A stretch of DNA of 55,397 nt from assembly GCA_009885825.1 (NCBI GenBank), contig VFJY01000143.1, forward strand, positions 1-55,397, given 5' to 3'. Under the pieces are notes generated by a model that worked only from the letters and a program-made list of their open reading frames with translations, made no database searches and was not told the origin of the DNA. Source of the stretch: Rhodobiaceae bacterium. GTDB taxonomy: Bacteria; Pseudomonadota; Alphaproteobacteria; Rhizobiales; Aestuariivirgaceae. The position numbers were made by a program, and so were the translations under genes. This document shows positions 17,663 to 25,998 of the stretch, piece after piece; within the stretch, counting starts at the first letter, position 1, and every line of letters begins with the position of its first letter.

Positions 17663-18699
17663 TTTATCGTGGATTGGCGGGCGCGGGCCATGCGGCTCAG
17701 CGCGAGGACCGTCCGGCTCTCTATGGCTTCGGTAAGATCCGTATACTGACGGGTTTGAAGAATGGCGCCGCATACTTTTTCTTCGGCGCTCAAGAGAGCA
17801 GCCGTGTCCCAAATCCTGAGTTGATGGGCAACAGAGGCGCGCCGCTTGAAGAAGATGCCAAATCGCGGCGCGCTGACCACGCCATCAATGGACGACCCTG
17901 AATTGATTTGGGCTGCCATGCCTTCAAGCCGCGTGATGTGCTGCAGCACAAGGCTCAGGCTGCCGCGCCCCGATCCGATCGATGCGCCATAGATTGCTGC
18001 ACAGCGATCAGCGTCTTCCAACCGGCCTTCAAAAATCGCATCAACCAATTCATCTGTCGAAACGTCGGAAGTATCGCCACAAATGGCAGTCACGTCCTCA
18101 ACCTCGATTTGCGCTTGACCGAGGCAATAGGTGATCAGTTTTTGTGTTTCGCTGTCGGCAACGCCGCGCTCAAGGGATATGAAATCCACCAGCCTCGCCA
18201 TTGCATCCTCGGTGATTGAAAGCCCCGCCGCCGCAATCTGACACTGCAAGCGGGCGCGCAACTCACGGGTTGATTCCTCGTAAAGGGCCACGCTGACGCA
18301 TCGCGGGTGAGACTCCATCAATTTCCGAAGCCTGGATGTTTTGGACAGGGCCTCGGAATCAACAAGGATAAAGTTTCCCGCTGTCTCAACCGCCAGAAGG
18401 GATTCCAGCTGCTTGGCCGTGGCATCGCTGGAACCGGATATCCAAATGACGCGCTCGCCGCCAAACATGGAGATCGACTGGAACTCCTCGTAGAGTTTTT
18501 CTTTGGCACCCACAATCTGCGCCTCGGTCAGCCTGGTGACACTGAGCGCATCGGCATTCGGCCCTGTGATTGTATTCACAGCACTCAGGCATAACTCATA
18601 AACTGCGCGGCGGTCCCCGCCATGGATCAGCGCTGCGACTGGGCGCGGCCTGGCTTTGGAGAGAAGACCTGGAAGTTCATGGGCCTTGCCAACCGTCAT
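17659..18699 (-). CDS. holA: DNA polymerase III delta subunit
   Basis: The delta subunit of the clamp loader opens the beta clamp. The 346-aa reading begins MTVGKAHELPGLLSKARPRP at 18699, followed by VAALIHGGDRRAVYELC, the weakly conserved N-terminal AAA-like start of HolA. FGGERVIWISG and LLQHITRLEGM-like segments (VLQHITRLEGMAAQI) match the family's middle and C-terminal helical domains. A longer reading from 18819 overlaps lptE and lacks similarity. It starts 10 bp after the lptE stop, within leuS-lptE-holA, the conserved alphaproteobacterial order. Confidence 0.88.
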   Translation of the reverse strand: MTVGKAHELPGLLSKARPRPVAALIHGGDRRAVYELCLSAVNTITGPNADALSVTRLTEAQIVGAKEKLYEEFQSISMFGGERVIWISGSSDATAKQLESLLAVETAGNFILVDSEALSKTSRLRKLMESHPRCVSVALYEESTRELRARLQCQIAAAGLSITEDAMARLVDFISLERGVADSETQKLITYCLGQAQIEVEDVTAICGDTSDVSTDELVDAIFEGRLEDADRCAAIYGASIGSGRGSLSLVLQHITRLEGMAAQINSGSSIDGVVSAPRFGIFFKRRASVAHQLRIWDTAALLSAEEKVCGAILQTRQYTDLTEAIESRTVLALSRMARARQSTIN

Positions 18700-18709
18700 T
18701 GGATAAAAT

Positions 18710-19222
18710 CTATCTGTTCGCGATAAATGCCGCCAAGCGGATGCGGATGTCCTGGCCCACTTCCTGTGCCGCCTTGCTGGTGGCATTGGCCTCGGCCTCC
18801 AAATCGGCGATGGGTTCATTCACGATGTCGTAAGAGACATTGGAGAAGGTTTTTCCGGAGTTCACTTCCGCGCCCGATGAAATCTCAATCAATTTATAGT
18901 CGACCGACAGGCGGAGCCGCTTGCGCTGGACATCGCGCGCGTCGTCATCCGCCAGCAGGGCCTGTGATACGCTTGGATTGATCGTGAGCCGGAACTGGTC
19001 ATTCTCGGCTGTTCCCGCTGGCCGCATAGACGAAAGCAAATTGTTGCGGATCAGCTGGCCAACGCGGGTATCGGTCTCCTCAATCGAAATTGAAGAAAGA
19101 GAATCCGCAACGTCCTGGCCATTGCTCGCGGTGCCGTAAAGCGGTTTGTAACCACAAGCGGACAAGACCACTACGATGACCAGGCAAAAAAAGAAATTGG
19201 CTGCTCGCAATTTACTATCCAC
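18710..19222 (-). CDS. lptE: LPS-assembly lipoprotein LptE
   Basis: LptE is the outer-membrane plug of the LptD translocon. After a short basic stretch ([10 protein letters not shown]) there is a hydrophobic signal ending in the lipobox LSAC, then GYKPLYG, the usual start of mature LptE in alphaproteobacteria. The start is uncertain: GTG at 19222-19220 overlaps the leuS stop by 8 bp and gives 170 aa, while TTG at 19210-19208 is also possible. The longer reading from 19258 would run through the leuS end and adds nothing. It sits between leuS and holA in one operon. Confidence 0.85.
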   Translation of the reverse strand: MDSKLRAANFFFCLVIVVVLSACGYKPLYGTASNGQDVADSLSSISIEETDTRVGQLIRNNLLSSMRPAGTAENDQFRLTINPSVSQALLADDDARDVQRKRLRLSVDYKLIEISSGAEVNSGKTFSNVSYDIVNEPIADLEAEANATSKAAQEVGQDIRIRLAAFIANR

Positions 19223-21815
19223 CGCTGACGATGTTGACGATACGATCCGGCACCACAATAAACTTCATAACCGATTTTCCTTCCAGCGCCCTTTTGATGC
19301 CTTCAAGCTTCATGACAGCGATCTCCACTTGATCCTTCGCCAGTCCCTTTGGCAACTTGATTTCATCGCGCCTCTTGCCATTCACCTGAACAGCAATGGT
19401 CACTTCATCATCCGTAATTAGAGCGGAAATGGGCGTTGGCCAAGGCGTTTCTACGACAGGTTGCCTATGCCCCAGTTTTACCCAGCACTCTTCGGCGAGA
19501 TGGGGCATCATGGGCGCGAAAACCAGAACCAGAATATCGGCTGCTTCACGGATGACGAAACTCAAATCGGGGGCTGGACTGCCTGCGGCCAGCGCCGCGC
19601 CCAACGCATTTGAAAGTTCGTGAACCCTCGCGATTGCCCGGTTAAAACGCAATGATGAAAGATCATCAGTCACCGCAGCCAGTGTCCGGTGGGCAACGCG
19701 GCGCAATTCCATGGCAACCGGGCCAAACTCCGCAATGCTTCCGTCCCGCCCACAGGCACTTGCATCATTCACAATGCGCCACAGGCGCTGGGTGAATCTC
19801 CATGCGCCCTCGGCCCCGGCCTCGGTCCATTCAATATCGCGCTCGGGTGGCGAATCCGACAGCATGAACCAGCGGGCCGTGTCGGCACCGTAACCTGCGA
19901 TGATGGATTCCGGGTCCACCACATTGCGCTTTGACTTTGACATCTTTTCGATGCCGCCAATGGTCAGGGGCTCATTGGTCTTGGCATGAAACCATTGCCC
20001 ATCCGTTTGAACAGCATCGGCTGGAAACACCCAATCACCGGATGGCGTCTTGAAAGTTTCATGAACAACCATGCCCTGGGTGAACAGGCTGGCAAAGGGT
20101 TCATCCCAATGCATATGATCGGTCTTTCCCATGGCGCGGGCAAAAAACCTGGAATAGAGCAAATGCAGAATCGCATGCTCAACGCCGCCGATATATTGGT
20201 CAACCGGCATCCAGTAGCGGGCCGCCTCCGCGTCCACCGGAACATCCGCCTTGGGCGAACAGAACCGGGCATAGTACCAGGATGAATCAATGAAGGTGTC
20301 AAAAGTGTCGGTTTCGCGCGTTGCGTCGCCACCGCATTGGGGGCACTTCACATTTTTCCAGGTGGGATGATGCGCCAGCGGGTTTCCCGGCTTGTCGAAT
20401 GTCACATCCTCTGGAAGCGTCACCGGCAATTGGGATTTTGGCACGGTCACAATCTTGCAGGATGGGCAGTGGATGACAGGAACCGGGCAGCCCCAATAGC
20501 GTTGCCGCGAAACACCCCAGTCGCGCAGGCGGAAATTCACTTTCCGCTCGCCTATGCCCATCGCCTCCATGCGAGTCGCGATTTCTTCCTTGGCATCAGC
20601 GACGGACATGCCATTGAGAAAATCCGAGTTGATGAGACGCGCATCAGAGCCGTCCTTATCGAGATAGGCTTCGTCGCCGACTTCGAATGCCGCGGCATCA
20701 ACGCCTTGCGGGGCGACAACCGGGATAACCGGCAAACCGTATTTGCGAGCGAATTCTATGTCCCTTTGATCGTGTGCCGGGCAGCCAAAAATCGCTCCCT
20801 CGCCATAGCCAATCAAGACAAAATTCGCGGTGTAGACTGGCAGCTTGACACCGGGCTTGAAGGGATGGCGCGCGTAGATGCCCAGCGCATGTCCTTTCTT
20901 CTCGGCGCGCTCGATGGTTTCCTCGCTGGTGCCGAGAGCCGAGACTTCGCGCCGAAAAGCTGCAAGCTTTTCGTCGTGAGCGGAATATTCCGTTGACAGC
21001 TCGTGATCGACAGAAATCGCGCAGAAGCTTGCGCCAAATATTGTGTCGTGCCGGGTTGTGTAGACGGTCAGCTTGCCAGGCAGCTCCCGGCCCCCGGCAT
21101 CTTCCAAAACAAATGAGAAGCGCATGCCCTCGGACCGGCCAATCCAGTTGCGCTGCATGAGGCGCACTTTCTCGGGCCACTTCTCCAGGCGGTCCAGGGC
21201 TTTCAGCAGGTCTTCGGAGTAATCCGTGATTTTCAGGAACCACTGGGCGAGCTCGCGCTTCTCGACAATCGCGCCAGAGCGCCAGCCCTTGCCGTCAATC
21301 ACTTGCTCATTGGCCAGAACTGTCTGATCGACCGGATCCCAATTGACCAGCGACACCTTGCGCTCCACCAGGCCCGCGTTCATGAAATCAATGAACATCG
21401 CCTGCTCGTGGCGATAGTAGGAGGGATCGCAGGTGGCGATTTCGCGGCTCCAATCCAGCGACAGGCCCATGGACTTGAGCTGGCCGCGCATGGCCGCAAT
21501 GTTTTCATAGGTCCACGTCTTGGGATGAACACCCCGCTCGATGGCGGCGTTTTCGGCCGGCATGCCGAAGGCATCCCAGCCCATGGGGTGGAGAACATTA
21601 AACCCGCAGGCGCGCTTGAAGCGGGCGATGACATCGCCCATGGCATAATTTCGCACATGGCCCATGTGAATGCGGCCCGAGGGGTAAGGAAACATTTCCA
21701 AGACGTAGTATTTTGGCCTTGACGTGTCTTCGACAGCCTCAAAGCAATGATTGTCGGACCAGTATTTCTGCCAGCGGGGCTCGGCGTCCCGGGAATTGTA
21801 GCGTTCGGTTGTCAA
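19215..21815 (-). CDS. leuS: Leucyl-tRNA synthetase
   Basis: LeuS charges tRNA-Leu. At 866 aa it has the HMGH form of the HIGH motif (residues 50-53, in [19 protein letters not shown]), a large CP1 editing domain ([21 protein letters not shown]), the zinc-like CPSC/CPQC region and the KMSKS motif ([15 protein letters not shown]). The reading can be extended to 21887. However, the family start [15 protein letters not shown] follows a TTG at 21815-21813 with AAGGA nine bases upstream, so I place the start there. That also frees the short divergent promoter shared with yggS. Confidence 0.96.
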   Translation of the reverse strand: MTTERYNSRDAEPRWQKYWSDNHCFEAVEDTSRPKYYVLEMFPYPSGRIHMGHVRNYAMGDVIARFKRACGFNVLHPMGWDAFGMPAENAAIERGVHPKTWTYENIAAMRGQLKSMGLSLDWSREIATCDPSYYRHEQAMFIDFMNAGLVERKVSLVNWDPVDQTVLANEQVIDGKGWRSGAIVEKRELAQWFLKITDYSEDLLKALDRLEKWPEKVRLMQRNWIGRSEGMRFSFVLEDAGGRELPGKLTVYTTRHDTIFGASFCAISVDHELSTEYSAHDEKLAAFRREVSALGTSEETIERAEKKGHALGIYARHPFKPGVKLPVYTANFVLIGYGEGAIFGCPAHDQRDIEFARKYGLPVIPVVAPQGVDAAAFEVGDEAYLDKDGSDARLINSDFLNGMSVADAKEEIATRMEAMGIGERKVNFRLRDWGVSRQRYWGCPVPVIHCPSCKIVTVPKSQLPVTLPEDVTFDKPGNPLAHHPTWKNVKCPQCGGDATRETDTFDTFIDSSWYYARFCSPKADVPVDAEAARYWMPVDQYIGGVEHAILHLLYSRFFARAMGKTDHMHWDEPFASLFTQGMVVHETFKTPSGDWVFPADAVQTDGQWFHAKTNEPLTIGGIEKMSKSKRNVVDPESIIAGYGADTARWFMLSDSPPERDIEWTEAGAEGAWRFTQRLWRIVNDASACGRDGSIAEFGPVAMELRRVAHRTLAAVTDDLSSLRFNRAIARVHELSNALGAALAAGSPAPDLSFVIREAADILVLVFAPMMPHLAEECWVKLGHRQPVVETPWPTPISALITDDEVTIAVQVNGKRRDEIKLPKGLAKDQVEIAVMKLEGIKRALEGKSVMKFIVVPDRIVNIVSGG

Positions 21816-21896
21816 AGCATCCGGTCCTTCAAAGGTTGTGGTCCCACGGGAGTACCAGTCCTTGAAATGCCCCGCAAGCTTGCGCATAAGAATGGC

Positions 21897-22562
21897 ATGA
21901 ATTCAGCCCCCCACCAGGCCTTGCGGGATGTTCGCCTGAGAATTGAACGGGCGGCCCATTCGGTGGGCCGGTCGGGGCAGGACATAACGCTGATTGCCGT
22001 CAGCAAGACATTCACCGCCGCCGAAATCATGCCCGTTCTGCAAAATGGCCAAATGGAATTTGGTGAAAATCGGGTGCAGGAGGCGGCTGGCAAATGGCCT
22101 GGCCTCAAAGCGAAATTTGCTGGCGTTGAACTGCATTTGATAGGTCCTCTGCAAACCAACAAGGCAGCCGACGCCGTTGGCCTGTTCGACGCGATACATA
22201 CATTGGACAGGCCGCGCATTGCAGAGGCGATCGCCCGCGAAATGGCAAAACAGGGACGGAAACCCAGGCTGTTTGTCCAGGTCAATACGGGTGATGAAGA
22301 ACAAAAGGCCGGCATATCGGTTGCTGCGGCGGATCACTTCATAGAAGATTGCCGCGCGAGGCTGGCCCTCTCGATTGAGGGCTTGATGTGCATTCCGCCG
22401 TTAAGCGAAAATCCCGAAAGACACTTTCAACTGCTTGCCGATATCGCCAGGCGTCATGGCCTGAAAGGCCTAAGCATGGGCATGAGCGGTGATTTTGAAC
22501 TGGCGATCAAGCTCGGCGCAACGCATATACGCGTGGGCTCGGCTATTTTCGGAACACGCTAG
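21897..22562 (+). CDS. PLP homeostasis protein YggS/PLPBP
   Basis: YggS-family proteins bind pyridoxal phosphate without a known catalytic activity and affect vitamin B6 and amino acid balance. The 221-aa reading begins [20 protein letters not shown] at 21897. PLP-binding Lys37 is in LIAVSKTF, followed by [32 protein letters not shown] and the phosphate-binding [27 protein letters not shown]. The longer reading from 21747 runs back through leuS and is not real. It is divergent from leuS and converges on the L,D-transpeptidase with a 20-bp overlap. Confidence 0.93.
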   Translation: MNSAPHQALRDVRLRIERAAHSVGRSGQDITLIAVSKTFTAAEIMPVLQNGQMEFGENRVQEAAGKWPGLKAKFAGVELHLIGPLQTNKAADAVGLFDAIHTLDRPRIAEAIAREMAKQGRKPRLFVQVNTGDEEQKAGISVAAADHFIEDCRARLALSIEGLMCIPPLSENPERHFQLLADIARRHGLKGLSMGMSGDFELAIKLGATHIRVGSAIFGTR

Positions 22563-23106
22563 GCGCAGCGCCACTCGGGGGCCAGATCACCAGCCTGGTT
22601 TGGGCGGAACAATAGGGCAGCAATTTTCGCATGTCCTTCAGCGAAACCGCGATGCAGCCGGCCGTGGGGCTTAGATCCGCCCGCGCCAGATGGAAAAATA
22701 TGGCGCTGCCCCTGCCCTGGATCCGGGGTCTCTCATTGTGGCTGGTTTCGATGACGATGTCATAGAGATGGTCGGCACGGCGCAATTCCTCGTGGGCGTT
22801 GGCATAGGGCAAATTCACCCTCCGGTTATAGTTTCTATCACCCGCAGTTTCGCACCAGCCCCAGCTTTGCCGCAGCGCTAGAATCCGCAATTCAGTGGCG
22901 GGCCGGATGATCCGGTCATGGCGGTGATAGATTTTCCGCAGGTGCCAAAGTCCGACCGGGCTTGCCCCATCACCTTCTCTTTTCAGGTAAATCCGGCCAT
23001 TTCGGCCCAGGGCGCAGGGCACGGCAATCGGACCACAGGTGAGAATGCCAGCCGTCGAACACGCGCTGATCGCGCGAACGTGAACGTATGTGACTGTTTT
23101 CCTCAC
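22543..23106 (-). CDS. YkuD-type L,D-transpeptidase domain protein
   Basis: A 187-aa protein with the L,D-transpeptidase signature: H139 in AIFFHLARAD and Cys151 in LSPTAGCIAVS, the HxxxxxxxSxGC(I/V) arrangement with T in place of the usual preceding residue. Such enzymes make 3-3 cross-links or attach proteins to peptidoglycan; members of the compact group also include enzymes of unproven substrate. No clear signal peptide is visible; the N-terminus has two cysteines in a mildly hydrophobic run (SACSTAGILTCG). Its 3' end overlaps yggS by 20 bp on the other strand. Confidence 0.85.
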   Translation of the reverse strand: MRKTVTYVHVRAISACSTAGILTCGPIAVPCALGRNGRIYLKREGDGASPVGLWHLRKIYHRHDRIIRPATELRILALRQSWGWCETAGDRNYNRRVNLPYANAHEELRRADHLYDIVIETSHNERPRIQGRGSAIFFHLARADLSPTAGCIAVSLKDMRKLLPYCSAQTRLVIWPPSGAAPSVFRK

Positions 23107-23192
23107 GGTCAGTTGTCTTGCGTCCGGGCTGTCAAAACGCCAATGATCATCCTAAATTGAACCCTTGTGAACTTGTTTTTGAAAGCAGCGCC

Positions 23193-23879
23193 ATGACAAC
23201 GACAAAAAAAATCCTGATTGTTGACGACGACGACACCTTGCGGGAAACGCTCCGGGACCAGTTTTCGCTGCATGATGAATATATTGTGACCGATGTTGCC
23301 ACGGCAACGGCGGGTGTCAAGGCAGTCAAGGCCGATCATGCGGACATGGTCATCCTCGACGTGAACCTGCCCGATATGGATGGCCGGGAAGCCTGCAAAC
23401 TGATGCGGCGAAATGGCTACAAGGGGCCAGTCATCATGCTGACGGCGCAAGCTTCCGATTCCGACACCATTCTGGGCCTTGATTCGGGCGCCAATGATTA
23501 CATCACCAAGCCATTTCGCTTCGGCGTCCTGCTGGCCCGCATCCGGGCGCATTTGCGCCAGCACGAGCACAGCGAGGACGCCACCTTCAAGGTGGGTCCC
23601 TACACTTTCAAGCCGGCCTCCAAGATGTTGATAAGGGAGGACAATAAGAAGGTGCGCCTGACCGAGAAAGAAACCGCCATCATCAAGTTCCTGTACCGCT
23701 CGGGCGAGCAGATTGTCAGCCGGGATGTGCTGTTGCATGATGTGTGGGGCTACAATGCGGGCGTCACCACCCATACCCTTGAAACCCATATCTATCGGCT
23801 CCGCCAGAAAATCGAGCGCGATCCCGGGCATGCGGAAATATTGGTGACTGAGGGTGGCGGATACAAGCTAATCCCTTGA
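23193..23879 (+). CDS. cenR: OmpR-family response regulator, probable CenR orthologue
   Basis: A 228-aa response regulator. The receiver has D11-D13, phospho-acceptor D56 (VILDVNLPDMDG), T84 and K106 (YITKPFRF). The winged-helix output domain carries KVRLTEKETAIIKFLY, VSRDVLLHDVWGYNAGVTTHTLETHIYRLRQKIE and GGGYKL. No cognate histidine kinase is adjacent. CenR, the essential cell-envelope regulator of Caulobacter, lies near parB and leuS, and this gene occupies an equivalent place, so I infer orthology; sequence alone does not settle it. ATG 23193 is preferred over the in-frame reading from 23118, which would add 25 unrelated residues. Confidence 0.78.
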   Translation: MTTTKKILIVDDDDTLRETLRDQFSLHDEYIVTDVATATAGVKAVKADHADMVILDVNLPDMDGREACKLMRRNGYKGPVIMLTAQASDSDTILGLDSGANDYITKPFRFGVLLARIRAHLRQHEHSEDATFKVGPYTFKPASKMLIREDNKKVRLTEKETAIIKFLYRSGEQIVSRDVLLHDVWGYNAGVTTHTLETHIYRLRQKIERDPGHAEILVTEGGGYKLIP

Positions 23880-23966
23880 TTTTAGCGATTTGCCAGCGTT
23901 TATAGGCGCAGTTGGTGGTTCAGGGGGTGACAACAGCTGAATGAGAACTCGTGGAGTCATGGCTCA

Positions 23967-24443
23967 ATGAGTGTCAGGGCGGATGCGGAAACGCTTCGGC
24001 AAATACCTATTTTTGCCGATTGTGAACCCGTACATTTGCAGCTGCTTGCCTTTGCCTCGGAGCGCCAGCATTTCATTTCCGGCGAATCAATCATCAGGCA
24101 GGGTGAAAAAGCCAACTCAGCCTTCCTGATATTGAGCGGCCAGGCCGACTTGAAACAGATCAGCGGGTTCCAAATTCGTGACATCGCAAAGGCTGATCCT
24201 GGAAGCTTTCTGGGCGAGGTCGCCATGATTGGAAAAACCAACTATTCCATTTCCGCTGTGGCGGCAGGCGCAGTTTCAACGGCTCGAATTGACAACGCAC
24301 TGTTTTTGCGTGTTGCCAATGAATACCCGGAATTTGGCCAGAGCGTTTTCAAATCCCTGTCCCGGAGGCTGGAAGACTCCATTCGTGATTTTGACATTGT
24401 GCGTGGCGAATTCGATCGCGCCAAGGCCTTCTCAGATCTTTAG
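23967..24443 (+). CDS. Cyclic-nucleotide-binding-domain protein without effector domain
   Basis: A 158-aa protein that is one cNMP-binding fold: LRQIPIFADCEPVHLQLLAF, IIRQGEKANSAFLILSGQAD and GSFLGEVAMIG, the last resembling the phosphate-binding cassette (usual FGExAL). The sequence ends after the C-helix (SLSRRLEDSIRDFDIV) with no DNA-binding domain, so it is not a CRP-type transcription factor. The cassette Arg that would normally contact the cyclic phosphate is not obvious, so ligand binding is uncertain. It follows cenR by 87 bp and converges on xthA with a 12-bp overlap. Confidence 0.85.
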   Translation: MSVRADAETLRQIPIFADCEPVHLQLLAFASERQHFISGESIIRQGEKANSAFLILSGQADLKQISGFQIRDIAKADPGSFLGEVAMIGKTNYSISAVAAGAVSTARIDNALFLRVANEYPEFGQSVFKSLSRRLEDSIRDFDIVRGEFDRAKAFSDL

Positions 24444-25244
24444 ATCAAAAGTCGCCATAACCGGCACGTGATCCGAGGTCTGGGTCCAACCCCTGGTGTC
24501 GCGCAGTATTTTGACTTCCGTGCATGCCGGCGAAAGTCCGGGGCTTGCCCAGATGTGGTCGAGCCTGCGGCCGCGATTGGCCAAGGCCCAGTCCTTGGCG
24601 CGGTAACTCCACCAGGTGTATAATTTCTCGCTCGCCGGCGTGTGCTTGCGCATCATGTCCTGCCAGTTCCCGGCCTTCATGACACGGGTCAGGCCGGCCG
24701 TTTCAACCGGCGTGTGGCTCACGACTTTCAGCAGGTCCTTGTGGGACCAGACATCATGCTCGAGAGGCGCAATATTGAGATCGCCGACAACGATGCCTTC
24801 ATGCCCGTCGGCAAGGGAACCCTCGCCAAACCACTGCTCCAACTCGTCGATGAATTGCAGCTTGTGGGCGAATTTCTCATTGATTTCGGGGTCGGGTTCA
24901 TCGCCGCCTGAAGGCACATAGAGATTGTGGATGGTCACGGGTTTCTTCGCGTCGAGGCTGACCGAGATATGGCGGCAGTCTTCCTTGCCGCAAAAAGCCC
25001 TGCTGAATTGCTTCACGAAAGGCAGGCGCGAGACAATGGCGACCCCATGGTAACCTTTTTGGCCAAATTCGGCGATGTGGGAATAGCCCAGATCATTCAG
25101 GGGCGCTGACGGGAACTGGCCTTGCGGGCATTTGGTTTCCTGCAGGCAGAGAACGTCGGGTTGCAATTCTTTCAGAACGCGCTCAACCAGGCCGATGCGC
25201 AAACGGACCGAGTTGATATTCCAGGTGGCAATCTTGAGTATCAT
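24432..25244 (-). CDS. xthA: Exodeoxyribonuclease III / AP endonuclease
   Basis: XthA cuts 5' to abasic sites and removes 3' blocks in base excision repair. The 270-aa protein begins MILKIATWNINSVRLR, has the metal-binding Glu36 in CLQETKCPQ, GYHGVAIVS, VVGDLNIAP with its Asp/Asn pair, and the catalytic SDHVPV near the end (H259). A longer reading from 25274 adds 10 unrelated residues. It is followed upstream by lolA and ftsK in the same direction. Confidence 0.95.
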   Translation of the reverse strand: MILKIATWNINSVRLRIGLVERVLKELQPDVLCLQETKCPQGQFPSAPLNDLGYSHIAEFGQKGYHGVAIVSRLPFVKQFSRAFCGKEDCRHISVSLDAKKPVTIHNLYVPSGGDEPDPEINEKFAHKLQFIDELEQWFGEGSLADGHEGIVVGDLNIAPLEHDVWSHKDLLKVVSHTPVETAGLTRVMKAGNWQDMMRKHTPASEKLYTWWSYRAKDWALANRGRRLDHIWASPGLSPACTEVKILRDTRGWTQTSDHVPVMATFDLKI

Positions 25245-25287
25245 GCTGAAAGAAAGAGCATAATTCCGGGACAAAACGCAAGGGTGT

Positions 25288-25923
25288 TTAGCGGGAATTC
25301 TTTTCCTTGCGGTTGATTTTCACGACAAACAGCTTGGGATCAATTTCCACGTCGGTCACCAGGTTGGCGAGCTCAACAGTGGTGCGCCGCCCCTTGCCAT
25401 CAATGATAATCCATTGCTGCAGCAGATTTTGCGTCTCATCAAACACCAGAACGATCTGGCCGCCAAGAACACCGTCGCGCTCCTCAAGGACAACCGACGT
25501 GATTCCGTCGGCCTGCTCAAATCCCATGACCTTGGTTTCGCTCAAGAGGTCAATTTCCTCCGAAACCACCAGCCGCAGCGGCGTGGTCGCGAGCGGAAAT
25601 TGATCGCCCTTTTCCTTGGCGCGGTTCTTGAAAGTTACCCAGCGGCCATCGGAAACCAAAAGGAATGGGTTGGGCGCGGCATAGTCAAAGCGCAGCTTGC
25701 CTGGCTTGCTGAGAAACATCTGGCCTTTGGAAATTTTTCCAGTGGGGCCAATTTGGGTGAATTCGCCCTGCAAAGTCATGAAACTGTTCATATAGGCGGA
25801 GATCTTGTTGATTGATTCGGTTTGCTCAGGGCTCAGGGATATCGGATTGGCGGCGCCCGCCACACTGGCCATGCCTGCGAAAAACACTATAAATGACAGG
25901 ACCTTAAATATGAGTTTGGTCAT
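25288..25923 (-). CDS. lolA: Outer-membrane lipoprotein carrier protein LolA
   Basis: LolA is the periplasmic carrier that shuttles lipoproteins from LolCDE to LolB. The 211-aa precursor has a hydrophobic signal peptide with a cleavable AGA-A end (residues 1-24), the SFMTLQGEFTQIGPTG motif, GKLRFDYAAPNPFLLVSDG (canonical LRF.Y..P), and the beta-barrel strand series to the end. It lies between ftsK and xthA, as in many Hyphomicrobiales. Confidence 0.94.
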   Translation of the reverse strand: MTKLIFKVLSFIVFFAGMASVAGAANPISLSPEQTESINKISAYMNSFMTLQGEFTQIGPTGKISKGQMFLSKPGKLRFDYAAPNPFLLVSDGRWVTFKNRAKEKGDQFPLATTPLRLVVSEEIDLLSETKVMGFEQADGITSVVLEERDGVLGGQIVLVFDETQNLLQQWIIIDGKGRRTTVELANLVTDVEIDPKLFVVKINRKEKNSR

Positions 25924-25998
25924 TGGTTTATCCTTGAAACAAGCATTTGTTCAGGCCTCCGTAGGTTTGAAAACAGACCGTTTTAAGGCGCGGACGGG

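Noticed and set aside
16709-17812. 367-codon minus-strand ORF over parB
   Set aside because: Antisense shadow of parB, with no coherent domain.
20337-20996. 219-codon plus-strand ORF over leuS
   Set aside because: Antisense to the LeuS editing domain; no independent support.
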